Positions 34,134 through 43,273 are shown, counted from the first letter of the stretch. The stretch: 64,000 bases of DNA from Labrenzia sp. VG12 (GCF_002237595.1 NZ_CP022529.1:806001-870000), one strand, 5' to 3'. The notes: a model not told the origin generated them from the sequence alone. A program made the numbers and translations.

Positions 34134-35153
34134 ATGACTGCAACAAACCGCCTCTATTCCGCCCACCTGCCACGTTTCTCCGTGGCCCCCATGATGGAGT
34201 GGACAGACCGACATTGCCGGGCCTTTCACCGGCAGCTGTCGCGGCATGCGCTGCTTTATACCGAGATGGTGACCACCGGCGCGGTCATTCACGGTGACAG
34301 GCAGCATCTGCTCGGCTTTTCCGACAGCGAGCACCCGATTGCCTGTCAGCTGGGCGGGTCGGACCCGCAGGACATGGCGGAAGCGGCCCGGATTGTCGCC
34401 GATTTCGGCTATGACGAGGTCAACATCAATGTCGGCTGCCCGTCCGACAGGGTGCAGTCCGGTCGCTTTGGCGCCTGCCTGATGGAAGAACCGGCGCTGG
34501 TGGCGGCCTGTGTCGAGGCGATGAAGGCGGCGGTCGACATCCCGGTTACCGTCAAATGCCGGATTGGCATCGATGATCAGGATCCGGAAGTGGCGCTTGA
34601 TGCCATGGCCGATGCGGTCTTTGCCGCTGGCAGCGATGCGCTCTGGGTGCATGCGCGAAAGGCCTGGCTCCAGGGTCTCAGCCCGAAGGAAAACAGGGAC
34701 ATTCCGCCGCTGGATTATGACCGGGTGCTGCGCCTGAAGCAGCGCTTTCCGGAGAAGTTCATCGGTCTGAATGGCGGCCTGCAATCGCTCGACCAGGCCG
34801 AGCCTTATCTTGAAACGCTGGACGGTCTGATGTTCGGCCGGGCCGCCTATCACACGCCCGAAATTCTGGGCGAGGTCGATCGCCGCCTTTATGGAGAAAA
34901 CGCGGACAATGTTTCTCCCTGGCAGGCCGTGAAGGCGCACAAGGCCTATCTGGCGGAGCAGCTCGAACGGGGTGTGAAGCTGGCGCATATGACCCGGCAC
35001 ATGCTCGGGTTGTTTCACGGCCGTCCCGGCGCGCGGTCCTGGCGGCGCATCCTGACTGTGGAAGCGATCAAGCCCGGCGCCGGTCTGGACGTGGTCGACC
35101 ATGCGCTCGCCGCTGTCAGTCCGGCAGGAGGCGATCTCGCCGCGGCGGAGTAA
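34134..35153 (+). CDS. dusA: tRNA dihydrouridine(20/20a) synthase DusA
   Basis: A flavoenzyme of about 339 residues reducing U20/U20a in the tRNA D-loop. FSVAPMMEWTDRHCR is the DusA start motif, and the catalytic cysteine is in NINVGCPSDRVQ. A KCRIGIDD segment and ARKAWLQGLSPKENRDIPPL also match. An in-frame ATG at 34086 would add 16 residues; neither start has a strong ribosome site, and I prefer 34134 because DusA normally begins close to the FSVAPMM motif. It stands alone. Confidence 0.92.
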   Translation: MTATNRLYSAHLPRFSVAPMMEWTDRHCRAFHRQLSRHALLYTEMVTTGAVIHGDRQHLLGFSDSEHPIACQLGGSDPQDMAEAARIVADFGYDEVNINVGCPSDRVQSGRFGACLMEEPALVAACVEAMKAAVDIPVTVKCRIGIDDQDPEVALDAMADAVFAAGSDALWVHARKAWLQGLSPKENRDIPPLDYDRVLRLKQRFPEKFIGLNGGLQSLDQAEPYLETLDGLMFGRAAYHTPEILGEVDRRLYGENADNVSPWQAVKAHKAYLAEQLERGVKLAHMTRHMLGLFHGRPGARSWRRILTVEAIKPGAGLDVVDHALAAVSPAGGDLAAAE

Positions 35154-35210
35154 GTCAGAAATACGATTTTGGCCAATGCGCGGGCGCCGGTTCAACCGCC
35201 AGGGAAGCCG

Positions 35211-35924
35211 TCACGGCGTTATGATCAGCCGGTCGCCTTCGATGCGCCAGCTGCGCAGCCTGTCAAGCGCACTCATGCCCAGAAGACTGGCTTCCAGGGA
35301 ACCGTCACGGGCGACAAAGCCGCGCACATTTCGCAAGGTGTGATCGCCGATGGTGATATCGTCGATCCGCACGGGCGCAACCAGCGTGCGGCCATTGGCG
35401 GTTGAAACCGGCACAGTGAACAAAAGGTCCTCGTCCCGGTAACCGGCCCGGCGGGCATCGGCATAGTTCAGGACAACCGCGCTTGCGCCGGTGTCCAGAA
35501 GAAACTCCGTTCGCGCACCATTGGCGCGCCCGCTGACAACAAAATGGCCACCTGCATCGCGCACGATCAGGATCGTGCCGTCCTGCTGTGTGACTGCCAT
35601 TCCGGGCGCGAGTGCGCCCAGAACCCTGTATCCCGCCTGAACCAGGTCGGTGCGATAGGTGTAGCCGACAACGAGCAGGGCGCAGAGGCCGCCCCAGAAC
35701 AACGTCCCCTGAATCACTTCGCGTACTTTCGGCTGGCCGAAAATGAAGCTGGCGAGAAAGACAAAGGCCAGCGCGGACAAGGCAACGATGCGCGGGCCCC
35801 TGTCATCGAAATTGGCATTGGCCGGATCGGTCGGATCTCCGAAAAAGGCATAAAATGCGCCTGCCGCCAGGACGACCACCAGCACGACAACCATCAGGCC
35901 GCGAAAACGCTTGGGTCCGTTCAT
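35211..35924 (-). CDS. Membrane-anchored retropepsin-like aspartic protease (TIGR02281 type)
   Basis: A 237-residue protein with two or three hydrophobic helices in the first 95 residues and a C-terminal single-domain aspartic protease. FLLDTGASAVVL (about residue 150) carries the catalytic DTGAS, and a final LLGMSALDRL flap-end motif completes the clan-AA form, which works as a homodimer. Substrates of this bacterial family are mostly unknown. The ATG overlaps the DUF1289 gene stop by four bases, an arrangement seen in other alphaproteobacteria. Confidence 0.8.
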   Translation of the reverse strand: MNGPKRFRGLMVVVLVVVLAAGAFYAFFGDPTDPANANFDDRGPRIVALSALAFVFLASFIFGQPKVREVIQGTLFWGGLCALLVVGYTYRTDLVQAGYRVLGALAPGMAVTQQDGTILIVRDAGGHFVVSGRANGARTEFLLDTGASAVVLNYADARRAGYRDEDLLFTVPVSTANGRTLVAPVRIDDITIGDHTLRNVRGFVARDGSLEASLLGMSALDRLRSWRIEGDRLIITP

Positions 35925-36103
35925 CCCTGGCCTCCGGCGCCGCGGGTGGGACGCTGTCTTGCCGGGAGGTCTGCAAGAATGTCAGACCTCTGCCGGTCAC
36001 TGAACTGTGTCCAGGAGGCGATTTCATCGAGGGTCCGGTAACAGCCAAGGCAAAGGCCGGTTTGCCGGTCGATCTGACAGGTTTTGATACAGGGCGACTT
36101 CAT
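35921..36103 (-). CDS. DUF1289 protein (small cysteine protein)
   Basis: A 60-residue protein with SPCIKTCQIDRQTGLCLGCYRTLDEI, the four-cysteine CxxxC...CxxC pattern of DUF1289, likely a zinc- or iron-binding knuckle. The function of the family is unknown. It overlaps the downstream retropepsin gene by four bases (ATGA), so the two are translated together. Confidence 0.85.
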   Translation of the reverse strand: MKSPCIKTCQIDRQTGLCLGCYRTLDEIASWTQFSDRQRSDILADLPARQRPTRGAGGQG

Positions 36104-36178
36104 GAGTGGGATATGGCGGCGGATTGTGGCTTTGCCAAGACAAAATGTGGCGGAAGTGACAGGCGTCAGCTGCTTTGA

Positions 36179-37384
36179 TCAGGAACCGCCACCATAGGTG
36201 AAGGGCGCTGTGATGACCCGGATCGGCAGAGCGACGGCTGTCCCTGCGGCATTGCCGACAAAACTGCCCAGATCATTGCCGAGATTGGCGCCACGATTTT
36301 GATCCGCTGACGACGAAACAACGGAATTGCTCAGTGTCTTGCGCATTTCCGGCCTCAGTTGAGCAAGCTGCGCGAATTTTGAGTGATGGGCTCCGTCAAG
36401 CGATTCCAGTTCCGTCACATCGATCACGATCGCACCGAGTTCAGCCAGATCCTGGTCGTCCGAATAGGCTCCGACCCGTTCCTTGCCGCCGGCAATTGTC
36501 CTGGACAGGCGCAGCGCGCGATCGTCCTTGGAGACAATCACCGTATAGGGTTTGGGCGGCTTGCCGAGTTTGCGCAGCTGCGCCTTGAAGAGGTCGATAT
36601 CGATATCCGGCGCGGCCAGCACGATATCGTCGATCTTGGTGGCTATGCGCCTGCGGTTTTCCGGTTTGGCCTGAACCGCAGTTTCCATCAGCAGCCAGTT
36701 CCCCATGGAATGCGCCAGGATGGTGATGTTGGTGGCCCTGGTGTTGGTCAGTTCGACCAGGGTTTCTTCCAGCGCACTGCGCGCAATGGCAGCGCTGTTG
36801 AGGTCATAGACATAGTCCTTGAGCGTGCCGCGGGACGCCCAGGTGAAAAAGACCGGAACGCCTTCGAACTTGGCATCGTGAACGATCTGGGCGAACCGAT
36901 AAAGGCCTTCGGGAAAGCGCGTGTTATAGCCGTGAATAAAGACGAAGATCTCGCGCTTGTTGGGCGGCAGGGCTGCAAGACGCTCATTGATCTGCCGTTT
37001 GAAGGCTGCCTTGTCTGCTATGTAGCCGGCGCTGCGGGCAACAAAGTCCTTCTCCGGGTTGCCCGGCAGGCTTTCCGGCCATTCGATCTGGCCCGGCTCG
37101 TGACTGGGCGGAACGGAAATCGAGGCTTCGGCATAGCTGACAGCCGAGGAGCGTTCACCGCCGAAATAGGTGTCCGGGCGACTGTCCCGCTCACGCGTGG
37201 TCACGATCATGATGTCGCTGATCTTGGCATCCGGTGCTGGTTCGGTGTTGATCACCAGCGCGCCCGAGTCAGGCCGTCCGCCACAGGCAGTCAGAACCAG
37301 AAGCGCAAAAACCAGCGTGGCCGCGACCCAGACGGGCTGCATTCGCGGATTTGCTTCACCACTTTGCCAAACGCGTGTGATCAT
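36179..37384 (-). CDS. Alpha/beta hydrolase of the DUF900 type, probable lipoprotein
   Basis: A 401-residue protein. A signal-like helix with lipobox VLTACGG at about residues 30-36 predicts an outer or inner membrane lipoprotein. The hydrolase core has IFVFIHGYNTRFPEGLYR, the oxyanion-hole histidine region, and the nucleophile serine in ILAHSMGNWLL. A late DGAHHSKF segment may supply the histidine. The C-terminal 60 residues are low-complexity. The start at 37384 gives an unusually long n-region; an ATG at 37342 (MQPVWVAATLV) would give a standard lipoprotein signal. The substrate is unknown. Confidence 0.75.
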   Translation of the reverse strand: MITRVWQSGEANPRMQPVWVAATLVFALLVLTACGGRPDSGALVINTEPAPDAKISDIMIVTTRERDSRPDTYFGGERSSAVSYAEASISVPPSHEPGQIEWPESLPGNPEKDFVARSAGYIADKAAFKRQINERLAALPPNKREIFVFIHGYNTRFPEGLYRFAQIVHDAKFEGVPVFFTWASRGTLKDYVYDLNSAAIARSALEETLVELTNTRATNITILAHSMGNWLLMETAVQAKPENRRRIATKIDDIVLAAPDIDIDLFKAQLRKLGKPPKPYTVIVSKDDRALRLSRTIAGGKERVGAYSDDQDLAELGAIVIDVTELESLDGAHHSKFAQLAQLRPEMRKTLSNSVVSSSADQNRGANLGNDLGSFVGNAAGTAVALPIRVITAPFTYGGGS

Positions 37385-37414
37385 TCGGGCGACCAGTCCC
37401 AGCTCAAGGTTGTT

Positions 37415-38290
37415 TCAGGGCACCATAAGCATACCCGCGAGAAAACCAAGCCCGCTTGTTTGCTGAATCGCGCCAAGTACGTCGCCAGTCACGCCGCCGA
37501 TCTTGTCGCGGGCCAGCGCACCGACTGCGAAGGCGGTGACCGCCGCCAACAAGAGAGCCAGCAGAAACGCGGGCAGGGACAGCAGCCAGAAGGCAGGCAG
37601 AAGCAACGGAAGGGTCACCAGAAATGCGCCTTTCAGGGTCGCGGCACCCGGTTTGCCAAACCGCACGGCAAGCCCATCCGGACGGGCCTGCGGGAGAGCC
37701 CGCCATTGCCAGACAAGAAGCGCACGGCTGAGGGCCTCGCCCGAAAGAAACAGCAAGGCAGCATCTGCGGGTGAAAATCTCTGCCAGAGAGCGGCCAGCA
37801 AGGTCACTCTCAAGATCACGCTGACAATCAGGGCTAGAGCGCCAAACGCCCCGATACGGCTGTCTTTCATGATCTCAAGGCGCCTGTCACGGGTGGCGCC
37901 GCCAAAAAAACCGTCCGCCAGGTCGCTGAGACCGTCCTCATGCAGGGCGCCGGTGGTGGCCGCCAGAAGACCGATCATCAGCGTTGCCACCGCAAGGCTT
38001 GGCAGATGTGTGTAGCCGAGGGCCGTTCCGAGGGCCGCCGCCGGCAGGGCGACCATTAGGCCAGCCAGCGGAGCAGCACGGGCAATGCGCCTGAAGTCGG
38101 GAAGGGCGGCCGGATCGTCAAACGCATTGAGGGGTTTGGAGAGAGGTAGGCGGGAGAAGAATCGCACGCACGCGGCGGCATCGGCCACCAGGCGCTGACA
38201 GCGGATCAGAAAGGGGGCCGCGTGATCCCAAGGTTTGTCAGAGCTTGAATCGGCTCCGGAATCAGGAAGTTGGTCGGATTCAGAGCTCAT
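37415..38290 (-). CDS. cobS: Adenosylcobinamide-GDP ribazoletransferase CobS
   Basis: A 291-residue membrane enzyme that joins adenosylcobinamide-GDP with alpha-ribazole, the last step of B12 assembly. The family motif LHEDGLSDLADGFFGG (metal-binding acidic residues) and FFSRLPL near the start of the fold are present, with six or so helices. A polar N-terminal extension of about 40 residues is long for the family. It is divergent from cobT, which makes the alpha-ribazole phosphate. No cobalamin riboswitch is seen in the 104 bases between. Confidence 0.9.
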   Translation of the reverse strand: MSSESDQLPDSGADSSSDKPWDHAAPFLIRCQRLVADAAACVRFFSRLPLSKPLNAFDDPAALPDFRRIARAAPLAGLMVALPAAALGTALGYTHLPSLAVATLMIGLLAATTGALHEDGLSDLADGFFGGATRDRRLEIMKDSRIGAFGALALIVSVILRVTLLAALWQRFSPADAALLFLSGEALSRALLVWQWRALPQARPDGLAVRFGKPGAATLKGAFLVTLPLLLPAFWLLSLPAFLLALLLAAVTAFAVGALARDKIGGVTGDVLGAIQQTSGLGFLAGMLMVP

Positions 38291-38394
38291 CAGGCCGGTC
38301 CCGCGCTTGAGTTTTTCAAGGGCACGGTTATAGATCAGCGCCTTAGCGATACCAAGTGCCGGCTGGGCCGGCTGAACAATCCGGAAGCTTGAAA

Positions 38395-39420
38395 ATGTCC
38401 CTGTCCGAGACCGCGCTGCCTTTCGACGATATCCGCAATCTGGTGAAATCCATGCCCGGACCGGATGAGGAAGCGCTCGGCAAGGTGAGGGCGCGCGATG
38501 CGGAACTGACCAAACCGGCCGGGTCGCTCGGCAGACTGGAAGAAATCGCTGAATGGCTCGCCGCCTGGTCAGGCAAGGCGCCGCCGAAAATCACCCGTCC
38601 GCTGGTGGCGATCTTCGCGACCGCTCATGGGGTGGCCGATGAAGGGGTGTCTGCCTTCCCGAGTGCGGTCAACCGTCAGATGGTCGAGAATTTTGCTGCC
38701 GGTGGCGCGGCCATCAACCAGCTCTGCCGGGCCTACGACATTGGCCTGAAAGTGTTCGATCTGGCGGTGGACATGCCGACACCGAGCATTACCAGGGAAG
38801 ATGCCATGGACGAGGCCAACTGCGCCGCCACCATGGCCTATGGCATGGAGGCCCTGGCAGGCGGTGTTGACTTGATCTGTCTCGGCGAAATGGGCATCGG
38901 CAACACCACCGTTGCTGCCGCCGTGCTGAACGGCCTCTTCGGAGGCAAGGCCGAGGACTGGATCGGACGCGGCACCGGCGTCGATGACGAGGGACTGGCG
39001 CGCAAGCGCGATGCGGTAACCGCGGCTGTCGAACGTCTCAATGGAGAAAAGGACCCTCTGGAGGTCCTGCGCAAGATCGGCGGACGGGAAATCTCGGCCA
39101 TGGCCGGCCTCATCATCGCCGCACGCCTGCAGCGTGTCCCGGTGATTGTCGACGGCTTTGTTACCACAGCTGCCGCAGCCGTCGTCTATGCCATGGACCC
39201 GGAAGGGCTTGATCACTGTCTTTTCGCCCATGTGAGCGCGGAGCAGGCCCATGCACGGGCACTGGACCATATGGGCAAGGAAGCCCTGTTCGATTTCGGC
39301 ATGCGTCTTGGGGAAGGCTCCGGAGCGGCGCTGGCCGCAGGTATTGCGAAAGCGGCGGCTGAAATGCATTCCGGCATGGCCACATTCGCCGATGCGGGCG
39401 TTGCCGAAAAGTCCGAATAA
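38395..39420 (+). CDS. cobT: Nicotinate-nucleotide-dimethylbenzimidazole phosphoribosyltransferase CobT
   Basis: A 341-residue enzyme moving phosphoribose from nicotinate mononucleotide to dimethylbenzimidazole. Recognisable are KPAGSLGRLEEIAEWLAAW, FATAHGVADEGVSAFPSAVNRQMVENF, LGEMGIGNTT and the catalytic glutamate in MRLGEGSGAALA. The ATG at 38395 is chosen over a frame extending 13 codons upstream, since the fold begins after it. It is paired head-to-head with cobS. Confidence 0.94.
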   Translation: MSLSETALPFDDIRNLVKSMPGPDEEALGKVRARDAELTKPAGSLGRLEEIAEWLAAWSGKAPPKITRPLVAIFATAHGVADEGVSAFPSAVNRQMVENFAAGGAAINQLCRAYDIGLKVFDLAVDMPTPSITREDAMDEANCAATMAYGMEALAGGVDLICLGEMGIGNTTVAAAVLNGLFGGKAEDWIGRGTGVDDEGLARKRDAVTAAVERLNGEKDPLEVLRKIGGREISAMAGLIIAARLQRVPVIVDGFVTTAAAAVVYAMDPEGLDHCLFAHVSAEQAHARALDHMGKEALFDFGMRLGEGSGAALAAGIAKAAAEMHSGMATFADAGVAEKSE

Positions 39421-39437
39421 GGTCCTGGACGGCCGCC

Positions 39438-40982
39438 TCAGGCGGATCGATTGAAGGCCGGTTCGGCGTCTTCCGGGTCGACCCAGATCACATCCGGTGA
39501 GAAATTCATGATTCGCGCCCGGGGCAGGGTCACGGTGACTTCCGTGCCTTCGCCCAGTTTCGATTTCAGGGCGAACTTGCCTTCATGCATGTTGACCAGC
39601 GCCTGAACAATCGACAGGCCGAGGCCGGTGCCGGGTTCCGCCGTCTTGATGGCGTGTGAGCCCTGACCGAAGGCTTCCAGAACGGTTGGAACCTCTTCTT
39701 CCGGGATGCCCGGGCCGCTGTCCTTGATCGACACATACTGGCCGCCATCGGAGGTCGGACCGACCATGATCCGGACCTCACCGCCGACAGGTGTGAACTT
39801 GACCGCGTTGGACAGAAGATTGAGCACCACCTGGCGCAAAGCCCGTTCATCGGCCCAAACCCGGGGCAGGTCGGGTTCATGGGTGTGGTGCAGGGAAATC
39901 GACTTGGCCTTCGCCCGGACCTTCATCATGGTGCCGCATTCCTCGACAACGTCGTCAAGATAAAGCGGTTCTTCGTGCAATTCGTGGCGGCCGGCCTCGA
40001 TGCGCGAGAGATCGAGAATCTCGTTGATCAGGTTCAAAAGGTGCTGGCCGGACCCGTGAATGTCCTCGGCGTAGGAGCGGTAATTCTTGTTCTCCATCGG
40101 GCCGAGCACTTCGTCCTTCATGATCTCCGAGAAGCCCAGGATGGCGTTGAGCGGCGTACGCAACTCGTGGCTCATGGTGGCCAGGAAACGGGACTTTGCA
40201 AGGTTGGCGGCTTCTGCACGCCGCCGGGCTTCGTCCGACATGGCATTGGCAGTCTCAAGCTCTGCAATCAGGTGATCCTTGTCCGCCCGGTACTCCAGCA
40301 TCGTGTTGGCGTTTTTCAGGAGCTGGTTGCCAAGGATGAAAAAGAAACCCTGAGCGCCGATCGCCATCGCTGCAAGCGTGTAATGGATCGGATCGACTTC
40401 CTTCAGGAAACTGACGGTCACGACCAGCGTCATCGGCAGCGTGCTGGCCAGGAGGCATCTCGGCAAGGTCGCCGACTGCATCGTGTTCATGGCGACAACG
40501 ATCAGGAGCGTCGCAAAATGAAAGATGACGAAGCCTTCACCGGCATCGCTTGTCTTCGGCATCAGGAAAAACAGCGCCCAGCTGCAGCCGTAGATGAAGT
40601 CGCCGAGCGTGAAACGCCGGCGCCAGTAGATCCGTGCCTTCTGGTCAGAGGGCGCTTTTTCATAGGTGTGGCTGGTCACAACCATCAGGAAGTGGGTGCA
40701 GAGCGTGACCGTGAACCAGGCGCCGATGAACAGGGGATCGATCCACAAGACCGAAATTGCCGCGACGATCAGCGCCAGCAGCGGCACGGCATAGGCCGCG
40801 TTGATACGGGTGTCGGCAAAAAGGTGCTGGCGTTCCAGATCAAAGGTAGTGTGACGGCTGTCGGGCGCACCCAGACGGCTGCGGACATCCTGGGCCGAAC
40901 GCGCCATCTCGCGCCGGCGCTGTGCCCGCTGCTCGTTGATGGCGTCCTTGTCGGCGCCTGTTTCTGACGCAAGGGTTCCCAT
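39438..40982 (-). CDS. PleC/DivJ-like sensor histidine kinase with membrane N-terminus
   Basis: A 514-residue kinase. Residues 62-215 hold about six hydrophobic helices, a short coiled coil follows (225-262), the HisKA domain has the phosphorylated H272 in ATMSHELRTPLNAILGFSEIM, and the ATPase has the N, G1 and G2 boxes (LLSNAVKFTP, IKDSGPGIP, GTGLGLS). The DHp sequence with YAEDIHGSGQHLLNLINEILDLSRIEAGRHE is of the PleC/DivJ/PdhS type that signals to DivK and CtrA. No response regulator is adjacent. A CtrA-like site lies upstream. Confidence 0.85.
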   Translation of the reverse strand: MGTLASETGADKDAINEQRAQRRREMARSAQDVRSRLGAPDSRHTTFDLERQHLFADTRINAAYAVPLLALIVAAISVLWIDPLFIGAWFTVTLCTHFLMVVTSHTYEKAPSDQKARIYWRRRFTLGDFIYGCSWALFFLMPKTSDAGEGFVIFHFATLLIVVAMNTMQSATLPRCLLASTLPMTLVVTVSFLKEVDPIHYTLAAMAIGAQGFFFILGNQLLKNANTMLEYRADKDHLIAELETANAMSDEARRRAEAANLAKSRFLATMSHELRTPLNAILGFSEIMKDEVLGPMENKNYRSYAEDIHGSGQHLLNLINEILDLSRIEAGRHELHEEPLYLDDVVEECGTMMKVRAKAKSISLHHTHEPDLPRVWADERALRQVVLNLLSNAVKFTPVGGEVRIMVGPTSDGGQYVSIKDSGPGIPEEEVPTVLEAFGQGSHAIKTAEPGTGLGLSIVQALVNMHEGKFALKSKLGEGTEVTVTLPRARIMNFSPDVIWVDPEDAEPAFNRSA

Positions 40983-41074
40983 TTGCCGCCCAAGAGTTGT
41001 GATTTTGTTATTCTGATAGTGTCTGTTTATTCACTCTGACTCACCATTCCTTAAGATCGTCCTCAAGATCGTGG

Positions 41075-41090
41075 TTAGGGGAGTCTTAAC
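41075..41090. promoter_or_regulatory. Possible CtrA-type site
   Basis: TTAG-N7-TTAAC resembles the CtrA box TTAA-N7-TTAAC with one mismatch. It lies between the divergent kinase and glycosylase-family genes, 92 bases from the kinase start codon. The same stretch has AAGATCGT repeated directly 12 bases apart (41053-41072). One-mismatch sites occur by chance, so this is tentative. Confidence 0.3.
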
Positions 41091-41125
41091 GGGATGTGTC
41101 GGGATGCAACCAATTGCCGGATAAG

Positions 41126-41800
41126 ATGAAATCGAATGACCTTCAGCAGCTTGCGAAGGAGATTCGCGCCTGCCGGATCTGCGCCGACCAGCCCGAGGCC
41201 GCACCTCTGCCGCATTCACCGAGACCCGTCCTCCAGGTCTCCTCGACGGCAAGGCTTTGCATTTGCGGCCAGGCGCCGGGGACACGCGTTCACAAGAGCG
41301 GCAGACCGTTCACCGATCCGAGCGGTGACCGCTTGCGCGACTGGATGGGAATAGGCGAGGAGACCTTTTACGACCCGGACCAACTCGCGATCGTCCCCAT
41401 GGGGTTCTGCTTTCCCGGGCTCGACGCCAAGGGAGGGGATCTGCCACCGCGTCGTGAGTGTCGCAAGGCCTGGCACGACCGGCTGTTCGCCGAGATGCCG
41501 CAAATCGAGCTGATCCTGATCGTCGGCCAATATGCGCAGGCCTATCACCTCGGCGACAGACGGCACAAATCCCTGACGGCGACAGTGACCGACTGGCGGA
41601 ACTACTTCGGTGAGGATGTCATTGAAGGCGGCAGGCGGGTTTTGCCGCTGCCACATCCCTCCTGGCGCAACAATGCCTGGCTGAAGAAAAATCCCTGGTT
41701 CGAGACGGACCTGGTGCCGGTGTTGCGCCGGGAAGTGAAACGATTGACGGGGAGCGAGAGCAATTCGCCCGAGATCGAAAAAAATTCTCAAAATGGCTGA
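41126..41800 (+). CDS. Uracil-DNA glycosylase-family protein
   Basis: A 224-residue protein with the UDG superfamily layout: CICGQAPGTRVHKSGRPFTDPSGDRLRDWMG (motif 1 region), VPMGFCFPG, ELILIVGQYAQAYHLG, and the final LPLPHPSWRNN, which replaces the HPSP/S motif. An N-terminal CRICAD pair may be part of a metal site, but only one cysteine pair is obvious. Many members of this subgroup have not been tested for activity. The ATG at 41126 is preferred over one ten codons upstream. Confidence 0.75.
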   Translation: MKSNDLQQLAKEIRACRICADQPEAAPLPHSPRPVLQVSSTARLCICGQAPGTRVHKSGRPFTDPSGDRLRDWMGIGEETFYDPDQLAIVPMGFCFPGLDAKGGDLPPRRECRKAWHDRLFAEMPQIELILIVGQYAQAYHLGDRRHKSLTATVTDWRNYFGEDVIEGGRRVLPLPHPSWRNNAWLKKNPWFETDLVPVLRREVKRLTGSESNSPEIEKNSQNG

Positions 41801-41913
41801 ATTTGACTTTCCACTTGAAATTCAGTTACGCCTTTTTCCGTTCAGTTAAAATGATTTCCCAATGCGGCCAATGCGGCCGCGAGGGCAATCAGTCGACAAA
41901 ACCGGATCCTTTC

Positions 41914-42405
41914 ATGATCGACCGCATCGACCGCCGTATTCTGTCAATCCTGCAGGAAGACTGCACCGTTCCCGTTGCCGAAATCGGCCGCCGGGTCGGA
42001 CTGTCGACGACACCTTGCTGGAGGCGCATTCAGAAAATGGAAGAAGACGGCGTGATCACGGGCCGTGTTGCGTTGCTGGATCCCACCAAGGTCAACGCCA
42101 AGGTGACGGCCTTTGTCGCGATCACGACAAGTCAGCATTCCGAGGACTGGCTCAAGAAATTCGCCGACGTGATCCGGGAGTTTCCAGAAGTGGTCGAGTT
42201 CTACAGGATGGCCGGGCAGGTCGACTATCTGCTTCGGGTCGCCGTGCCGGACATTGAGGCCTACGACGCCTTTTACAAGAAGCTGATCGCCAAGATCGAC
42301 ATCTCCGACGTCTCGACAACCTTTGCCATGGAGCAGATCAAGAACACCACGGCGCTGCCCCTTGGTTATGTCGCCGCGGAAAAGCCGAAGCCGGAGAAGG
42401 GCTGA
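41914..42405 (+). CDS. Lrp/AsnC-family regulator
   Basis: A 163-residue regulator. The helix-turn-helix (about residues 5-55) has DRIDRRILSILQEDCTVPVAEIGRRVGLS, and the C-terminal RAM ligand-binding domain includes EVVEFYRMAGQVDYLLRVAV and YKKLIAKIDISDVSTTFAMEQIKNTTALPL. It likely binds an amino acid. An AT-rich leader of about 110 bases precedes the ATG at 41914; a longer reading frame through it is unlikely. No obvious target is next to it. Confidence 0.9.
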   Translation: MIDRIDRRILSILQEDCTVPVAEIGRRVGLSTTPCWRRIQKMEEDGVITGRVALLDPTKVNAKVTAFVAITTSQHSEDWLKKFADVIREFPEVVEFYRMAGQVDYLLRVAVPDIEAYDAFYKKLIAKIDISDVSTTFAMEQIKNTTALPLGYVAAEKPKPEKG

Positions 42406-42426
42406 GCCCCGCTCCGGCGTGGCGGC

Positions 42427-42612
42427 TCAGGCCACTTTCGGCCAATAGGTGCCGAGGCACCACAGGTTGCCCTCGGGGTCCTGGCAGATGAACTCCCGGC
42501 TGCCATAGTCCCGATCTTCCGGTTCCTGCAGGATTGTGGCGCCCGCCGCCTTGGCCCTGGCAAAGGCCTGGTCGGCGTCGTCAATTGCCCTTGTCAGCAA
42601 GAGGATGCCGGG
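42427..42612 (-). pseudogene. Remnant of a VOC (glyoxalase-fold) gene
   Basis: The frame ends with about 60 residues of a VOC domain (DDADQAFARAKAAGATILQE, then SREFICQDPEGNLWCLGTYWPKV), the C-terminal half of the glyoxalase/bleomycin fold. The N-terminal half is missing: upstream the same frame runs into the TetR gene without VOC sequence, and the two coding frames overlap by about 30 bases. It looks like the residue of a deletion joining the TetR gene end to a broken VOC gene. Confidence 0.65.
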
Positions 42613-43231
42613 CAAAAAATCGGGCGGTTTCGGCCTCGGACACGGCCTTGCCGCAAAAGATCTCGACAAAATAGGGCATGCGCTGAAGCCGTGGGCCAAG
42701 AGGTTCGCTCGGGCCATCCTTGATCATCGAGATATAGCCGATCTGCGTGAGATAGATCGTGTCGGCGCGCACGCGGGCATAGGCCGCGTCATACCCAAAT
42801 CGCTCGAACATGGCCTGCAGCGCGCCAGCGCGTACCCGGTCGGCCTCGTCCAGAAGGACCGCCAGCGATGCGTCGGTATGCGCCCAGTTGCGCACGGCAA
42901 ACTCCAGTTTTGAATCGAACAGGTCCGGCATGAGCCAGAGATCGAAGAGATTCAGGATCGCTTCGGTGATCGTCTCCGCGTAGTCTTCGGTGCGCCTCAC
43001 CAGATTGCCGGTGTTCTTGGACTGCCACAGGGTGATCAGGGCGTTCAGCAGATCGTCGCGATCTGAAAAGTGGCCGTAGAAGCTGGTGCGCGACAGGCCG
43101 AGCCGCTGCGCAAGCGGCATCACCTTCACTCCATCAATGCCGTTTTCCAGAAGCGCCTGGTAGGCCGCTTCGATCCAGATCTCGCGGGTGCCCCGCCAGC
43201 CGGATGTTTTTTCGATCAAGGGCTCGGTCAT
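42581..43231 (-). CDS. TetR-family regulator, probable repressor of the demethylase operon
   Basis: A 216-residue TetR regulator. The DNA-binding helix-turn-helix is at about residues 15-60 (AYQALLENGIDGVKVMPLAQRLGLSRTSFYGHFSDRDDLL). The rest is the ligand domain. The ATG at 43231 has CGGAGA in front; a longer frame to 43279 does not. It is divergent from the Rieske/flavin demethylase operon, with two identical-type operators in between, so repression lifted by a betaine is likely. Its 3' end overlaps a VOC gene remnant. Confidence 0.85.
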   Translation of the reverse strand: MTEPLIEKTSGWRGTREIWIEAAYQALLENGIDGVKVMPLAQRLGLSRTSFYGHFSDRDDLLNALITLWQSKNTGNLVRRTEDYAETITEAILNLFDLWLMPDLFDSKLEFAVRNWAHTDASLAVLLDEADRVRAGALQAMFERFGYDAAYARVRADTIYLTQIGYISMIKDGPSEPLGPRLQRMPYFVEIFCGKAVSEAETARFFARHPLADKGN

Positions 43232-43273
43232 AAATCTCCGATAGCAGCGAATTTCCGCCACAGCAACCAAAAT

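Noticed and set aside
36383..37774. 463-codon plus-strand frame opposite the hydrolase gene
   Set aside because: It is the antisense of a protein with a clear hydrolase motif and crosses the hydrolase/cobS boundary; high GC makes such long frames common.
38291..38394. Cobalamin riboswitch between cobS and cobT
   Set aside because: I looked for the B12-box core sequence and did not find it in these 104 bases.
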